Translations under genes and position numbers: made by a program
The notes under the pieces: model-generated
The model's database searches: none
What the model was told of the DNA's origin: nothing
Seen by the model: only the letters and a program-made list of their open reading frames with translations
Shown here: one piece after another, positions 11,978-25,400 of the stretch
How positions within the stretch are numbered: position 1 is the first letter of the stretch
How the letters are laid out: every line of letters starts with the position of its first letter
Source of the DNA: Juglans regia
Taxonomy: Eukaryota; Streptophyta; Magnoliopsida; Fagales; Juglandaceae
Reading direction: 5' to 3'
Assembly (NCBI RefSeq): GCF_001411555.2
Contig: NC_049907.1
Location: forward strand, 10,658,622 to 10,722,621
Length of the DNA stretch: 64,000 nucleotides

Positions 11978-12125
11978 AACCCGTTTGGATAGTGAAATGA
12001 AATGATATGAGATGAGATGAATTGAGATAGTTTGTGAATAATAGTGAGATTATTAGTTGAAATTAGTTGAGATGAGATAAAATGAAATGAAATGATTTCA
12101 TCTCACCTCTGTATCCAAACGGGTC
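11978..12125. mobile_element. PIF/Harbinger-like (Tourist) MITE, copy 1
   Basis: Terminal inverted repeats AACCCGTTTGGATAG and TATCCAAACGGGT enclose GAGATGAGATGA-rich sequence. Two more members of the same style lie at 19797-19993 and 63095-63314. A TAA flank is visible on the left only. Confidence 0.75.
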
Positions 12126-13437
12126 TGTGAGCCTTATATGAGTTTACTTCCATAAATTTCCACTTCAAAAGTTTGGATTTCTTTATTTTTGGGCAACATT
12201 GTTCATTGTTAAAAACGACAGAGGAACAGCTACAAGTCAACTTTAATAAGAAGACAGCTAAAAAGTGAATACCCAACCAAGCAAAAAAAATAATGAAGTC
12301 ATATATGATTGAACCAAATTAATTATCAAGTTTATTTCCCATGGGAATGGAGGGGAAATTGAAAAAAACCAAGTCCGTAGATGTTGTGACCAATTTGTTA
12401 AAATTTCCTAACCATATAAGAACCAAAATTGTCACCTCAAAAGTTGATCCATTAAAGTCCATCAAATTCCCTATTGTAAACCTGCATATCGAACAAAACC
12501 ATTGATTAGCCCAAGCAAACACGTTCAGTATAACAGAGAGGAAGGTCAATAGATTCTACTCTTGTACCAGTTTAAGTTTTTAACAAACCTTAACCCTATG
12601 GCACTCCAAATGACATGAATGAACTCCCAGTCTAGAATCTGACGTCACTAGGGACATTCTCCAGATAAAATGTGAGCAAAACTCAATGATCATTCAGTAG
12701 TATGACACATTTTCTAACACTTAATGGTCGTTTTAGAGATAGATCAACAAGAAATTAACTTCCACCACAAGAGAACACCTAGCCTACAAAGATTGTCTTC
12801 ACTCCAATGAGGGCAAACATATTACTAGAAAATTGAATCATTTGCCAGAGGAGTAAAGGAATAGAGATTGTAAAGATTACAATACTTACATAGGGAAACC
12901 ATCCTATATTCCTTCATCACCAATTTCCTTTTGCTGATTTAAGATTAACTCAAATAAAAGCACATCTGCAAGTTTTTCCAAGCATTAATATCATCTCTTA
13001 AAACAAATCTGACACTTCTTTTTACCCATCCAGCAGTTCGTGAATGGTAAAAGATTCGGGCCACTTAATTGTGCTTAAAGGATCCAACACGTGTGCGCAC
13101 AAAAAAACAAAAAAAAAAAAAACAAAAGTCACGGATGATATTTATTCGTGAAGATAAAAGTGGTAACCAAGCAAAGTAGGCCACGACAGAGACGTTGTTT
13201 CCAAAGGATTTCAACTCAAAAAAAATGTTGATATGGAGAATAGAAAAGTCACCTGAATTTTTCCAAAAGGTGGTGCAATCAAGAACCGATGAGACAAGGC
13301 ACTTCATGATTATAAGAGCCAGGATAATCCAAGACACCTTTTTCCCTTTCACGTAGCATAAATGAAGGTCTGTATCTTCTACTTTTTCTCTCAACAATCC
13401 TGCTATGCTTGACTGGTACAAAGAAGAAAAGACTGGG
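12126..13437. other. Convergent intergenic region and REC1 3' UTR, no gene seen
   Basis: The two host genes end towards each other here. The stretch just below 13438 should hold the REC1 3' UTR. Minus-strand open frames at 13547-13065 and 12549-12319 are either out of frame with REC1 or lack any family signal. An A-rich run lies at 13102-13123. Confidence 0.5.
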
Positions 13438-16400
13438 CTACGTAGCACTAGCTGTACAGTCATCTCTTGAAGGAAAGCTGGAAGACTTTGGGGTTTCGCT
13501 TCCCCTGAGTACTCTGTTATAAATAACTTTAAAAGACTGTGAGCCATATGGTCGACTGAGCAAACTTATTGGCATTCGAAGGGTCTGCTTTCGATTTCTT
13601 CTCCCCCTGATCAAAATACTAAAAGTTCTCTCTCCATCAATTTTCCTTTCATCATTGTTTCCAGCATATTCGTCTGAGCTACTGCTCACCTTTGTATTCT
13701 CACTACTGCTCAAAGTAGGTTCACTAAGAGCATTTTCGACGTTAGACAGATTTGGATGACCATTTTCCTTTGTATTCTCCAACCTTATCTCAGCTACTTC
13801 ATCTGCATTATGTATTTCCTCTGATGGTAGAGGATTCACTTCTTTCCCTGCCTCCCCTACATTGTCAATTTCCACTGGCAGAATTGCTGAACTTGGGCTT
13901 CCAGATTCATCAGGCTGCAGTTTTGTCTCCAACTCAGGATCACAAATTGGCTCAACAACAGGTGGTGGGACAGAGAACACTGGATGGCATCCATGCCAAA
14001 CTGTACCTGGAATAAACTCTGATACAGTTGGGTTCACATTACACTGCCATGTGAAATGAGTGGGATGAAAGGTACTACTCGTTACAGGAAATTTGCTGGT
14101 TGGAACTGCTTGGTTTTGAGTATAGGGAGGATACACAAAGGGCAATGGCTGCATCATGTTTGGGGTTGGTGGAGGTGATGGGTATGGGTGGTGAGGGGAG
14201 GAGCAGATAGGACTAACTGTGGATAGGACAGTTGCAGGCCCAGGGTGAACATTCATGTTTACTGGCCAAGGTGCAATAGCTGGAACAGCACCAGGACCTG
14301 AAGGAAGAGTAATATTCATGGCAAGCGGCGTAGGGCGTGCAATGACTGGCGAGGGATTGAAAGGAGCTGCTGATGCAGACAACTTCTTATTCGGAAATCC
14401 TCGAGGATCACTTGCATTCAGAATCAAGGGTTTCTCCTTCAAATCCTCTACTGCTTGCAATATTGAGTTTGAACTTTGGAGGATTTCAGTACTGATAGAT
14501 GAATCCTTCCCACTCACATCCCTTTTCGGTGAACCAACAGAGTCTGGCACGCCATCAATCAATATGCTAGCCTCTACCACATCTTGAACCTCAACACTAC
14601 CAGATTCAAGTCCTTCCACAATATCAGATGCTTTCAAAGAAGAGTTATTTTCGATTGTATCAGTTAACTGAGTGTCTTCCGGCTTCTCAGCAATTCCTAT
14701 TTCCTCTTTCAAATGATCTGTAGAATTCAATATAGAATTCTTATTCCCTTCTGATATACTTTCAACCCCCATTTGGATGAGCTCATCGTTTCCTTTTACT
14801 TCATTAATTCCCTCTTCGTGTTTTCCAAAGCCAAGTTCCTGTTTATCTGAAAAATCACTTTGGGGCACCCAGACCTGAAATTTACCAATGGTGCCTGGTG
14901 GGGCCAATGCGACTTCCTTGTAGGAAGGAGATTTTCCAAGACCTACAATTGAATTTTTCACTGGACCAACATCATTTTGTGCAGAAGTCGGACAAGGTAA
15001 TGGAGAACCTACTAGCTGCCCACTATTTCTAGGGGCATTTGTTGTAATACTTTTGGTAGATGAAGGAATTGACTTGACCCGGTATGTTACAGCTTTCACT
15101 ATTCTCCGTCCAAATTTGGTAGCTTGGGCAGGGTTCACTGCTTGGTGATCTGTATAACTCCCATGAGAAATTGTCCGTTTCTTTAATAGGTAATACTTGG
15201 TATTCTTTTGAGTATTCTTAAATGGAAAATACTCCATATCAGTATCCACATTCTTTTTCTGATAACTATAGACCCTGCCAATACTGGCACGGCGCTGCTT
15301 CAGTCGCCGAACATGTGAGCCAGCCGATCTTGGCCTTTGAACTGGTTGCCATCCATCCTCTCCTTCAGCATGCATTTCAGAAAATATTTCATTGGCTATA
15401 TTTGGATTTTCCTCTTCATTCTTTTGCACAACAAAATTTTGGGACTCAACAGGAATAGAGCTATTCTCTTGGTTATCATCTGCACTACCTTCTGTTTCAA
15501 GCATAGGTGTCTCTTCATCAGAAACTTCTTTTGAAACCTCTTTTGGGGTTTCTTTTGGAGATTCATCAGAACCTACGAGGCTTATATTTTGATAAGATTT
15601 TCCCTTCACCTGCAAAAGAACGTCAAATTTTTTATGATGTTCATTAGATTTGAGTACAGACATATATATGCAAGATTGCTGCATGTTTGCCGACATTATG
15701 AAAATTCAAAGACTCTCTCACGTGCAGACGGAGGTTAAAATACAGGTTAGTCAGTCTGCCCAATAAATTTTCTCCTCAATCTATGATCCATCATGGCTTT
15801 CCCATTTTGAATACAACTTCAATATATATTGCAGCTCATTTAATCTAGACTGAAACATTCATGTCGTTATCTTTTTTTAGTAAAAGGGGAAAATTCTAGA
15901 TATGTTTCGAAGAAAAGAATGTCTGATATGTTTGAAAGAAAAGAATGTCTCTTTGTGTTGGAAAATGCTGCCCCTCACATATGTTTGAAAGAAAAGAATG
16001 CATCTTTGTGGAGAAAAATGTTGCCCCTCACATATTTTGGATAAATAAAAGGAGAAGTTTTCCCCTTCAGTCAGAAGAGATGGTGCCAATTTGTGCAAGA
16101 GAATGCTCTCTCCTAAGTTATCCCTCCATAATACCAAGCAAACACATATCACAATACTTGAAGAGAAATACTACAGCCACAAAGATATCCCACAAAAATA
16201 AATCTACAATCTGACATAGTTTCATATGATACGTTATATCTACTTTACAATAAAAGTAGCTTTATAATCTAACGTATCACATCAAGCTACATTAGTTTGG
16301 AGGTTTACTTTTGTAGGATCTTTTTGTAACTAAAGCATTTCTCAAACTTAAAAGAGTTCATGGCCTGGTATAGTATAGTAGGGAACATTAATTTCGGGCT

Positions 16401-19400
16401 TCCAACCACTAATAAAATGTGATGGGTTTGACCAAATTTTATGGACATCATGAATATGGCTTTTTTGGTTAATTTCAGATCTTTATAATTGCTATATCCC
16501 TTTAATTGGTCTTATTTTTTCAATGAAAGACTACCAATGGCATGACAAACAACCAATTCCTGGAAAATACCCCAGCCCATTCACACCAGAACTTGGACAG
16601 TTAATTATACACTCGGTGTGAAAAGAAAAACAAGTTCACATTTATTCCAGATATAATTGGCTCAATAATTTGGTGGGTTTGAATTTATATTGACCAACCG
16701 TGATCTAACTCCACGTACCTTTGTAATATAGCTTCTCCTCTTTACTGCCCCATCTCTCCCTTTGGTGTCATCATTTGGATTGATGTAGTCAAGCAAATCC
16801 GACACACTGCCACATTTAAAAATAATCTCCATTAGTAACAAGGATATGAATTTAACAGGAAACACAATGCGTGATATGCCCGGCCTCTCTAGCACACAGC
16901 AGTCTAATGCAGTTGTACATTGGGGACAGCACAACAGGATTCTTTGGTTAAATATTCCAGTGCATCTTGACCAGATTAATATAAATCTCAACAGTCTTAT
17001 CATGCACGGAAAGGCCACAAAGAGTAATGTACAGAAGAATTACATTCAACTCAATTTAAAATACTTGAGTCTGAATCATATATGGGGAAGCAACTGACTG
17101 TTAGACTAAACCAGTAAACTTGAAACTTGCTCCTACATGACCAGATTGCATTGGTCATGTAGCCAAAAGCATCACTAGCTTACACTCCGACCAGAGTAGC
17201 ATCGGAGTCATTGCAAAGCAACATTGAAGCATGAAGCTGGGGAACAGGTCCCACTACATTTTCATGTTTACATTTCCAAAGCTAAGATTTTGTAACATCA
17301 ATTAATATTTCAATAACTATTGGCCAATTAAGAAAGCAACTCGACAATAGCACTACATGAAAAATATAAGAATAGCTGCATAAAGCTCCATGTTATCAAG
17401 AAATCTGACAAATAGAATGCAACCCAATGGAGTGATTAGCCAATATACTTTTTTTATGAATATTTGGTGAAAAAAAAAGTACATATACTACAGTTGAAAC
17501 TGCATGCATCAAAACTAAACAACAATTACATGAAGGTCTAAATTATGGAGGGCAAAGCTAACTTACCTTAGGTGGCCTTTGCTGGCTATGGATGCATCCG
17601 GCTTTCGAGTACCATTCCGTGCAGCTTCTTGCTGTTCAAGAGCCTTGGACTCAAAGTACTCAAGCCAAGCAGCAGCATCCTGAATGAATTTATTGCAATT
17701 TCTAAAATAACTATATGTATGAAAAGCTTAAATGGGCTTTAAAGAAATTAGAAAACATACTTACCAGAGAGAAAAGGAGGGAGAAGAAAAATTATATGGA
17801 ATTATATAAATTCCAACAAAAACTCAATATGAACGGTGCTAATACCATTGCTTCTATTGTAGTAGTTATGACATGTGGCCATAATAGTCTACCAAAATAC
17901 CTGAGTACGCAGGTCATCTGGGCCAAGCTTTGCTCGTAGAATTTGCAAGGTTGTTTGCTCATGCTGAACACTTAAAGGATATGCTTCCATCAATGACAGT
18001 GCTATTGCAATTGCATGGTAGCTTGCTGCTGTCTGTATGATTAACAGAAAAAGGGGCTACTTATAAGAAGTAAAATTTGAGTGTACAATGAAATTTAATT
18101 CAGAGGTTTAGTAAGCAATTAATCATTTGCAAGCATGTAAGAAATAACAAACTTTCTACCACCTAACTTCACAGATTAGTATTTCTCTCTTGCAATTAGG
18201 GTGAGTCACTTGAGTGCAATCTGCTACAAGTGATAGCCTAGTCCATCATGTCTATCAGTTTCTGTTGTTCAGTTACATAATTTTTAACAGCACCCCCAGC
18301 AGAAGGTGTTTGGCATCAGTTTGAGAACCAGAGAAATTTTTCTTCATTGACAAGAATTAAAAACAAAATCCTAGTTAGCCTCTTAGTTTTAGTGATAAAT
18401 GACACAGTGTAATTGCTTCAGATTTTACTTGAAAAGATATCTGGATGGGCCACCCCCAAATGCAATAACAGTGTTGCCAGAAAATGCTAGTTCACGTGTT
18501 ATATTTTATCTGGATTTTGAGAAATTTAATAGTTACTACTCCAAAATATTGAGGCATCAAATGAGTTTTCTCTTCTTTTAGAAAGAGCATCCCAACGTAC
18601 CTAAGTGAATTGGGATACCTCTTTTATAAGGGGAGGCAAGGCACCAGCAACTATAACCCAAATGAAAGTCCGAAAACCTATGAGCAAATACCAGATTTTG
18701 CAATAATGATGATTACATATTCATTCAATCATTTCAATATATGTCTGGCCTATGACCTTTGTGTTTGATACTTTGAAAAGAAAACCCAATTTACAGCAGG
18801 AACTAGAACTGAATATCTAGCAACCCGACTGCATTTTACCAAATAGAATAACAGTTGTACCACATTCCATTGCACCTATACACAAAACAACAAAAGTCTC
18901 TTCTAGGGCTGGGCTCCAACTCCAACGTCGGAAGGCCCAACTCCAACCTCCAACTCCGACCACAGTCAAAGACCAAGTTGGGCTCCAACTCCGACTTCAA
19001 TCGGAGTTGCCGGAGTTGGAGTCGAAGGTCGGAGTTTCAATCGGAGTTGAAGGAAAGAAGAAAAGCAAACAAAAAAAAGAAGAACAGAAAAGAAAATAGC
19101 ATCTTTAACCTTGTACTGCATTGAAATAGTATTAACACATTCACAAACAAAAAATTTAAGAATCTTACAACATGATCCCCCAACAAAAGCCACAGCAGCA
19201 GACGAAGAAACAGAACATTTCACAAAAGTTTAACAAAGAACAACTCTCTGTTGTTCTTTTTCTTTCCTTAAAATTCTCCATTACATTTTATATACAAAGA
19301 AATCAACTAAAGAATTTGGAACCCTAAAAATCACATGTGAAAAATCGCAGCTTTCAAACAATAAAAGTACTGGAACACAGGGAAGCCATGGACGTACGTA

Positions 19401-22400
19401 CTACTTGCTAGACTGACTTTTTTGAGGGAAATTTATTTTCCTTTCGCTTTTGAGCTAAGCTTTTGGAACATAGAGTGTGAAGAAAAAGAAAGCAACGAGA
19501 AGAGGGAAAAATTGCAGTTTTGGAATCTGATTATCGGCTGAGGAAATCCATGGGAGAAAGAACTACGGTTTTAAGATGAATATATAGGATGAGAAAACTC
19601 TCTCCTTTTCTTAAAAAAAATTTTGCAAAACAGTGTCTCAACCGTTAGGCCACTCAACTGCCTATTACTTATATTACAATATCAAAAAATATATTAAGTA
19701 CGAATATCGGAGTCGGAGTTAGAAGGTTGGAGCCCATATCGGCTCCGACTCTGACTTTGACCATTTTTCCGTAGCAACTCCCATTCCAAACTCTAAGTGC
19801 TGGTTTGGTTACACAAAACCAAACTATCTCATATCATCTCATCTCATATAATCACTACAACTTTTCCAAACTCCCACACAAAATATAATAAACCATTCAA
19901 CTTTTTCAAATCCCAAAACAAAAATATTTATATTATTCAACTTTCAACAAAACATCTCATCTCATCTCATTTGAACTGTGTAACCAAACGAGGTAAATTT
20001 TTGGACTCCACTAGAGTCGAGTCAGAGGTGTCAACCGAGTCGAAGTCCCTCCCCGTCCCCATCCCCATCCCCATCCCAGTCCCTCACCACCTGTCATAAA
20101 GGAGACTTATTGGGTAAAATATATGAAGGGAATAGGGGGAGGGAAGCCTACCAACACCTCTTTGGAGTATAATTGCAGTAGGATAGAAAACTATAAGGTA
20201 TATATAGACTTGTATCATACTTTAGTACAGATCGAGAAAGAAAATAACCAAAACAAAACCTGAATATGGTCAGGGCCGAGTAGCCTTTGGTTACACTTCA
20301 GAGCTTTGTGGAGATATCTGAGGGCAACATGCACATTCCCGAGGCCTTCCTCCATCATAGCCACATTGATGTATGTTGCAGCAGTGTTTGGATGAGATGG
20401 ACCGCACGTGAGATGTAGAAGATACAATGCCCGCTTTACATACCTGATCAACAACAATTATGGACTGTGTAGAGAAAACCACTATAACAGCTAGAGGCAT
20501 GCTAATTACACAAGTCCAAACAGAAAATTTATACGATAGGAGTGTGCATAAAACATAACACAAACAATGACTATTCAAACAATTACTATAGTAGTAATCA
20601 GATGTAATTAGAATAAGAAAGAAACCAGACCAATAAGGTAACCATGAAACAAAACTGGAGTCAGATACTAGATCAAACCCTGAAAAGTAGTAACCATGAA
20701 ATCCTATGAAAATTTCTACAGCCCTATTCATTAACTATCACATCAGACAAGAAAGCATACTTGAGAGCCAGCTCCGTGTGTTGAAGTCTGTAATAGAATA
20801 CAGCAAGATCCCCATAACTCTTCATTGTATCTGGATGGTCAAGACCCAGCTCTCTCTCATTGATGTCCAAAGCTTTCTGTTGATAAACTGTAGCCTGTGA
20901 TTGGGATAAATTAGTTAATTAACTTTCACTTGAAACCCTTATTAAAACACTGTTTTTATATTTCAGTTGTATGTGGTATACCAGCCTATAGTGCAGATTT
21001 ATTATATGCATTTCCTAAGAATATTGTAACATTATTTTCGAATGATAACAACAACATTATACCATCACAGAGATGCCCCAGTAATACCAATACAAAAGGA
21101 AGCACAAATAGACCTGATTAAAATCTCCAGTGTGATACAAAACAACAGCAAGGAGGCTGTAAGCTCCTGCTGTCATCCGATGGTAGGGACCACAAACTGC
21201 TACCAGCTTCGCAAGAGCCTGCAAAACCACAAAAGTAAAGCAGCTAATATATGACAAAGACCAGCTGAAAGGGACAGAAAATCTGTTGAAGCCCTCATTA
21301 CTAGATCATATGATGAAAGGATATCAAAGTCGTGATTTTGGAATCCTTATACCTTTGTCCCATAGACAACTGCATCCTCAAGTTTTCCCTTATCTAAAGC
21401 TGTTTTCGATGATTCTAGGAGTTGCCTCCCATCTGCTGATGAACAGGCTGCTTGCTGCAAAGAAACAGAAAATGCAGTCAAATACAAAATCTGGAGAAAT
21501 AAAATCAATCTGGCACACAAAGAAAAGAACATGTGTCCATTATTCTGTCTACTCCATCACCTTATGCACTGGGACCAAACCGACAACATCTGATTTCCGA
21601 AATGGTTGTGGAGAGTCCATATCAAAATCCCTTGGAACCAGCTCTATACCAACCTGAAAGAGGGCGAAGGGACAAACAAGCTGTCACTGAGGCAGCATTG
21701 ATCTTTCCTTGACGTCTATAACACCTATAATCTAAACATTACAAGTCATGAAAAACACTAGATATACCATCATAATACCAAATATTATGGTCTCTCATAG
21801 ATCAAAATAAACCCACTAAGGATCTTGTTTAAAAAATCACTGCCTGACCTTCGGAGGCCTTCTCCAGGGCAGAAGCCCCAACTCCTCCCTTCCCAGCCGC
21901 TACTGTACATCAGTTACCGGTCAGTCGGCCTTTTTTCTGGGCTTTTTTTCAGTTTTTTGAGGAACCTTCAAGCCCAAATCTATGAAACTCCACACCAAAC
22001 TGCCACATATGTGCCCTATTGGGAGGTCTCCAAGAGCCCCCCATGCCACCTCCCCAACTGATTTTTTGTCTTTTTTGTCAATTGTGTGGCTACCCCCGCC
22101 TTGTTCCGCCAAAAAAAACTGATTTTTTGTGTCCTTTTTGCTAGGAGCTTCATACTACTTTCACCTACAACGTGTGACTGAAGTTCAACAGCACCTTACT
22201 GCAGTCCATCTCTGCAATGTTTCAAAAATTGTCCTGATGGTGATCTTCTTGGCATTAGGCCAAGAAACATGGGAACAACTCGACGAGGCATTTACCTATT
22301 CATGTATTTTTATTTTCTCTGCTCTTTATTAGCTGCATTAAAGTGTTTGTTGAGGTTCCCCTCCCACACCATTGTAATTTTTACCTAATTTAATATACTT

Positions 22401-25400
22401 CTACCTTGCCCAAAAAAAAAAAAAAGTTCCCCTGTTGTGGTTTCCCCTAGTTTGATTGCCATATCAATTTTCTTCGCAATATATACACAACATACCAACT
22501 TATCAAACAAATATATACAAGCTACCCATTATAGAAAATTCTATGCGAAACCATTGCAATTACAAGAAAAAATAAAGTTAGGAAGGAAAAAGGGCACGCA
22601 ATACATGAATCAAGGGAGACATCGCAACCTCTATATTACAAGGTACAAAAAAATAATGCAAAAAGCTATGAGATTAAGCAAGGATCATGAATATCATCCG
22701 TTTAGAGGACACATCCGACAATCCTGTATGCATCCAAAGCATTCAAAAAGGGTAAGCAGCAAAGTAGAGAGTAGAAGACAATGATTTATCACAAAATTTA
22801 ATACAATGTAATCCAAAAGTCCGGAATAGTATGAATCTTTAAGAAACTAAAGAATGCAAATTCTTAGACAAAATATAATAGAATGCCAGCTATTCTCAAA
22901 AACATAGAATTTATGGTCTAGTATTAAATACCTTATGACATAGTCCACGTAGAATCGCAAATTTTCTAACATCTTTGTGGTTCAAGCTACTAAGATCCCA
23001 TTCATATCGCTTCCTCAAGAAGACCTCCAGCCACCTCCACACAAGGGAATGGGCATTGCAAGATCTATTTGATTCCTCATTTTCTGGAACCCCAAGCATC
23101 ATATTCAATGCAGCAGCTATTAATACTGCTATTTTCTCCGTGTTGTCAACAACAGCAATCACTGCCTGAAGAATGTGCTTAAACGCTCGCACAATCATCT
23201 CATGAATACAGAGTGACTGGACATGCGGCAGCTTTTCTGAAAGCTTGACCTGTAGAGAAAACAAAATGCACAAATTGTTAAATAAGGAAAAACACATACA
23301 ATTAGCAGCTTAAGATTGAAGTTGGTAAAAGTTGGATGCAGCTATAATTGAAAAGAAAATATCATGCAAACAGAACAAGGAATGAGATTCAATTCTGATA
23401 CATTACAATAATGACAGGTTAGTCAATATTGTTTCAACAGTCATTAATGTATCAGTAAGACATTAGTACAGTATATGACAAGGCACATCCTCTAGATTTA
23501 TAAGACCTATTTTCAAAGTGAGATAAATCTCATTTAGGTGAAGATAATAAAACGGTAAAGAATCAAAGGCCTGAGTCAGAAAAAACACTTACTACATGTC
23601 CCAAAGACCGCATTCGAAGACCTCTGGTATGCATGAAATCAGTAAGAGTCCGACCATCAACTGGCGAGAGCTCCAGTGAGCCAAAATCTGCTACCTATGT
23701 CGCATGAAAAATTCAGGAGACAGGGTCACTGACTCACTATAACCATAATAATGTGCAGATGATTAGGAAAAAAATAGTATTCAGTAATTACCAGTTTAGG
23801 AAGAGCAACTTCAGTGTAATATTTCCGAGACAAGTCAATTAGTTCTGGCAAAGACTGTCAATCACATACTGTCAGTTAGTTCAAACTCTACCCTGCAAAC
23901 AAGTAGGCAAACAAGAATTTACCTTGCAATGAAGACCAGTTTCTGATTCTTTTAGTCGAGTAAAGGCTGTTTCAGACAACATCCTCTTCATTGTAAGCTC
24001 ATTTTCTTTCACATCACTCTCAAGCTGAGATTCTATCAGAGGCAAAATAGAACTTTTAACTTCCCCAATAACACCTTCTGGATGGGATATTGAGTTTTCA
24101 GACTGCACTTTCATATTGCTTCCATCTGATTTCTTCTTGTTGTTCTTAAGGTATCTGAGATTTGTCCCAAGCCCCTCAACCTTCATTTCCTTCTTTACAC
24201 CAGATGGCTTCTTATCTTTTTCTGTATTTTTTTGGTCTCGCAAATGTTGTATCCAGCAGGCTCCAAGTTCCCACCGCACAACATGGTCCGATCCTATTTC
24301 CTCTTCCTCAAGCTTAGCAAGACTTTCTTCCAAGAGTCTCTCTACAGAAGCTTGGGAAGCACTAAGCTCTTCACGCTCCAAAGTTTGGACATGTGATACT
24401 GGTTTATTGGGCTCTGAAGGTGCTGTCTTGTGAAGAAGTAATCTCAAACTGAAAGGAACAAAGTCATATTTAAGGTCTGTCAGCATAGCCAAATGACTTG
24501 AAGAGGACCGCAAATTAACAAACCATGGCATCAGGGTAACAAATTAAGGTGGAATATATGAAACTGATAGCTCTCTAAAATTTGTATCTCATTTTTTTTT
24601 GTAAGTAAGAAAAGCTTTATTTAATGAAACTAGGCAAAGCCCATATACACAGAAAGTATACAAAAGAAGCATTTAATTACATTCTAGAAACTTGAAAAGA
24701 AAACAAAAACTCATGAGCATTTCCTCCCTTGAGGACAATAGCCGAGAACCACTGCAGCAAAGTACACAAACAATTTCCAGATATCCTCAACAGTTCTTTG
24801 TCGTTGAAGCACCGCTCTTTCCTTTCTATCCATAAACACCACATTATACACAAAGGGATCATCCTCCATGCTGCTGCCAACTGAGAGCTTCTGTGCTGCC
24901 TATTCCAGCATGCTATTGAATCTACCACTCTTATTGGCATAACCCAACTCAACCCAGCTCTACTAAGAACCCCAACCCATAACTCCCTAGCCACCTCACA
25001 ATGTAAAAGTAAATGATCAATCGATTCGCCATTTTTCTTACACATGAAACACTACTCCACCACAACCATACCACGTTTCCTCAAATTGTCAATCGTCAAA
25101 ATCTTCCCAAGTGCAGCTGTCCAAGTGAAAAAAGAAACTTTAGACGGCACAAACGCCCTCCAAATACTCTTCCATGGAAAAGGGAATTGCTGCTGGCCAT
25201 GTAACACCTTATAATAAGATTTAACAGAAAATTTTTTGCTCCGTGTGTGTTTCCACAACATTCGATCCCTCACATTTCCTACTAAATTCAGAGAATACAA
25301 GAAACTGAAAAAATCTGCAATCTCATCAAGTTCTCAATCCTGTACATTTCTGATGAAAGTAACATCCCACTGCACAGTCCCATTAGCACAGCTCAACATC

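Noticed and set aside
13065..13547. 160-codon minus-strand ORF overlapping the REC1 end
   Set aside because: It reads the last REC1 codons in another frame and continues into the 3' UTR; no family signal.
14255..15592. Several plus-strand ORFs opposite the last REC1 exon
   Set aside because: Mirror-strand shadows of a long coding exon.
19600..19680. tRNA-like string (minus strand AGTGGCCTAACGGTTGAGAC)
   Set aside because: It resembles an A-box, but no B-box, acceptor stem or SINE tail could be found.
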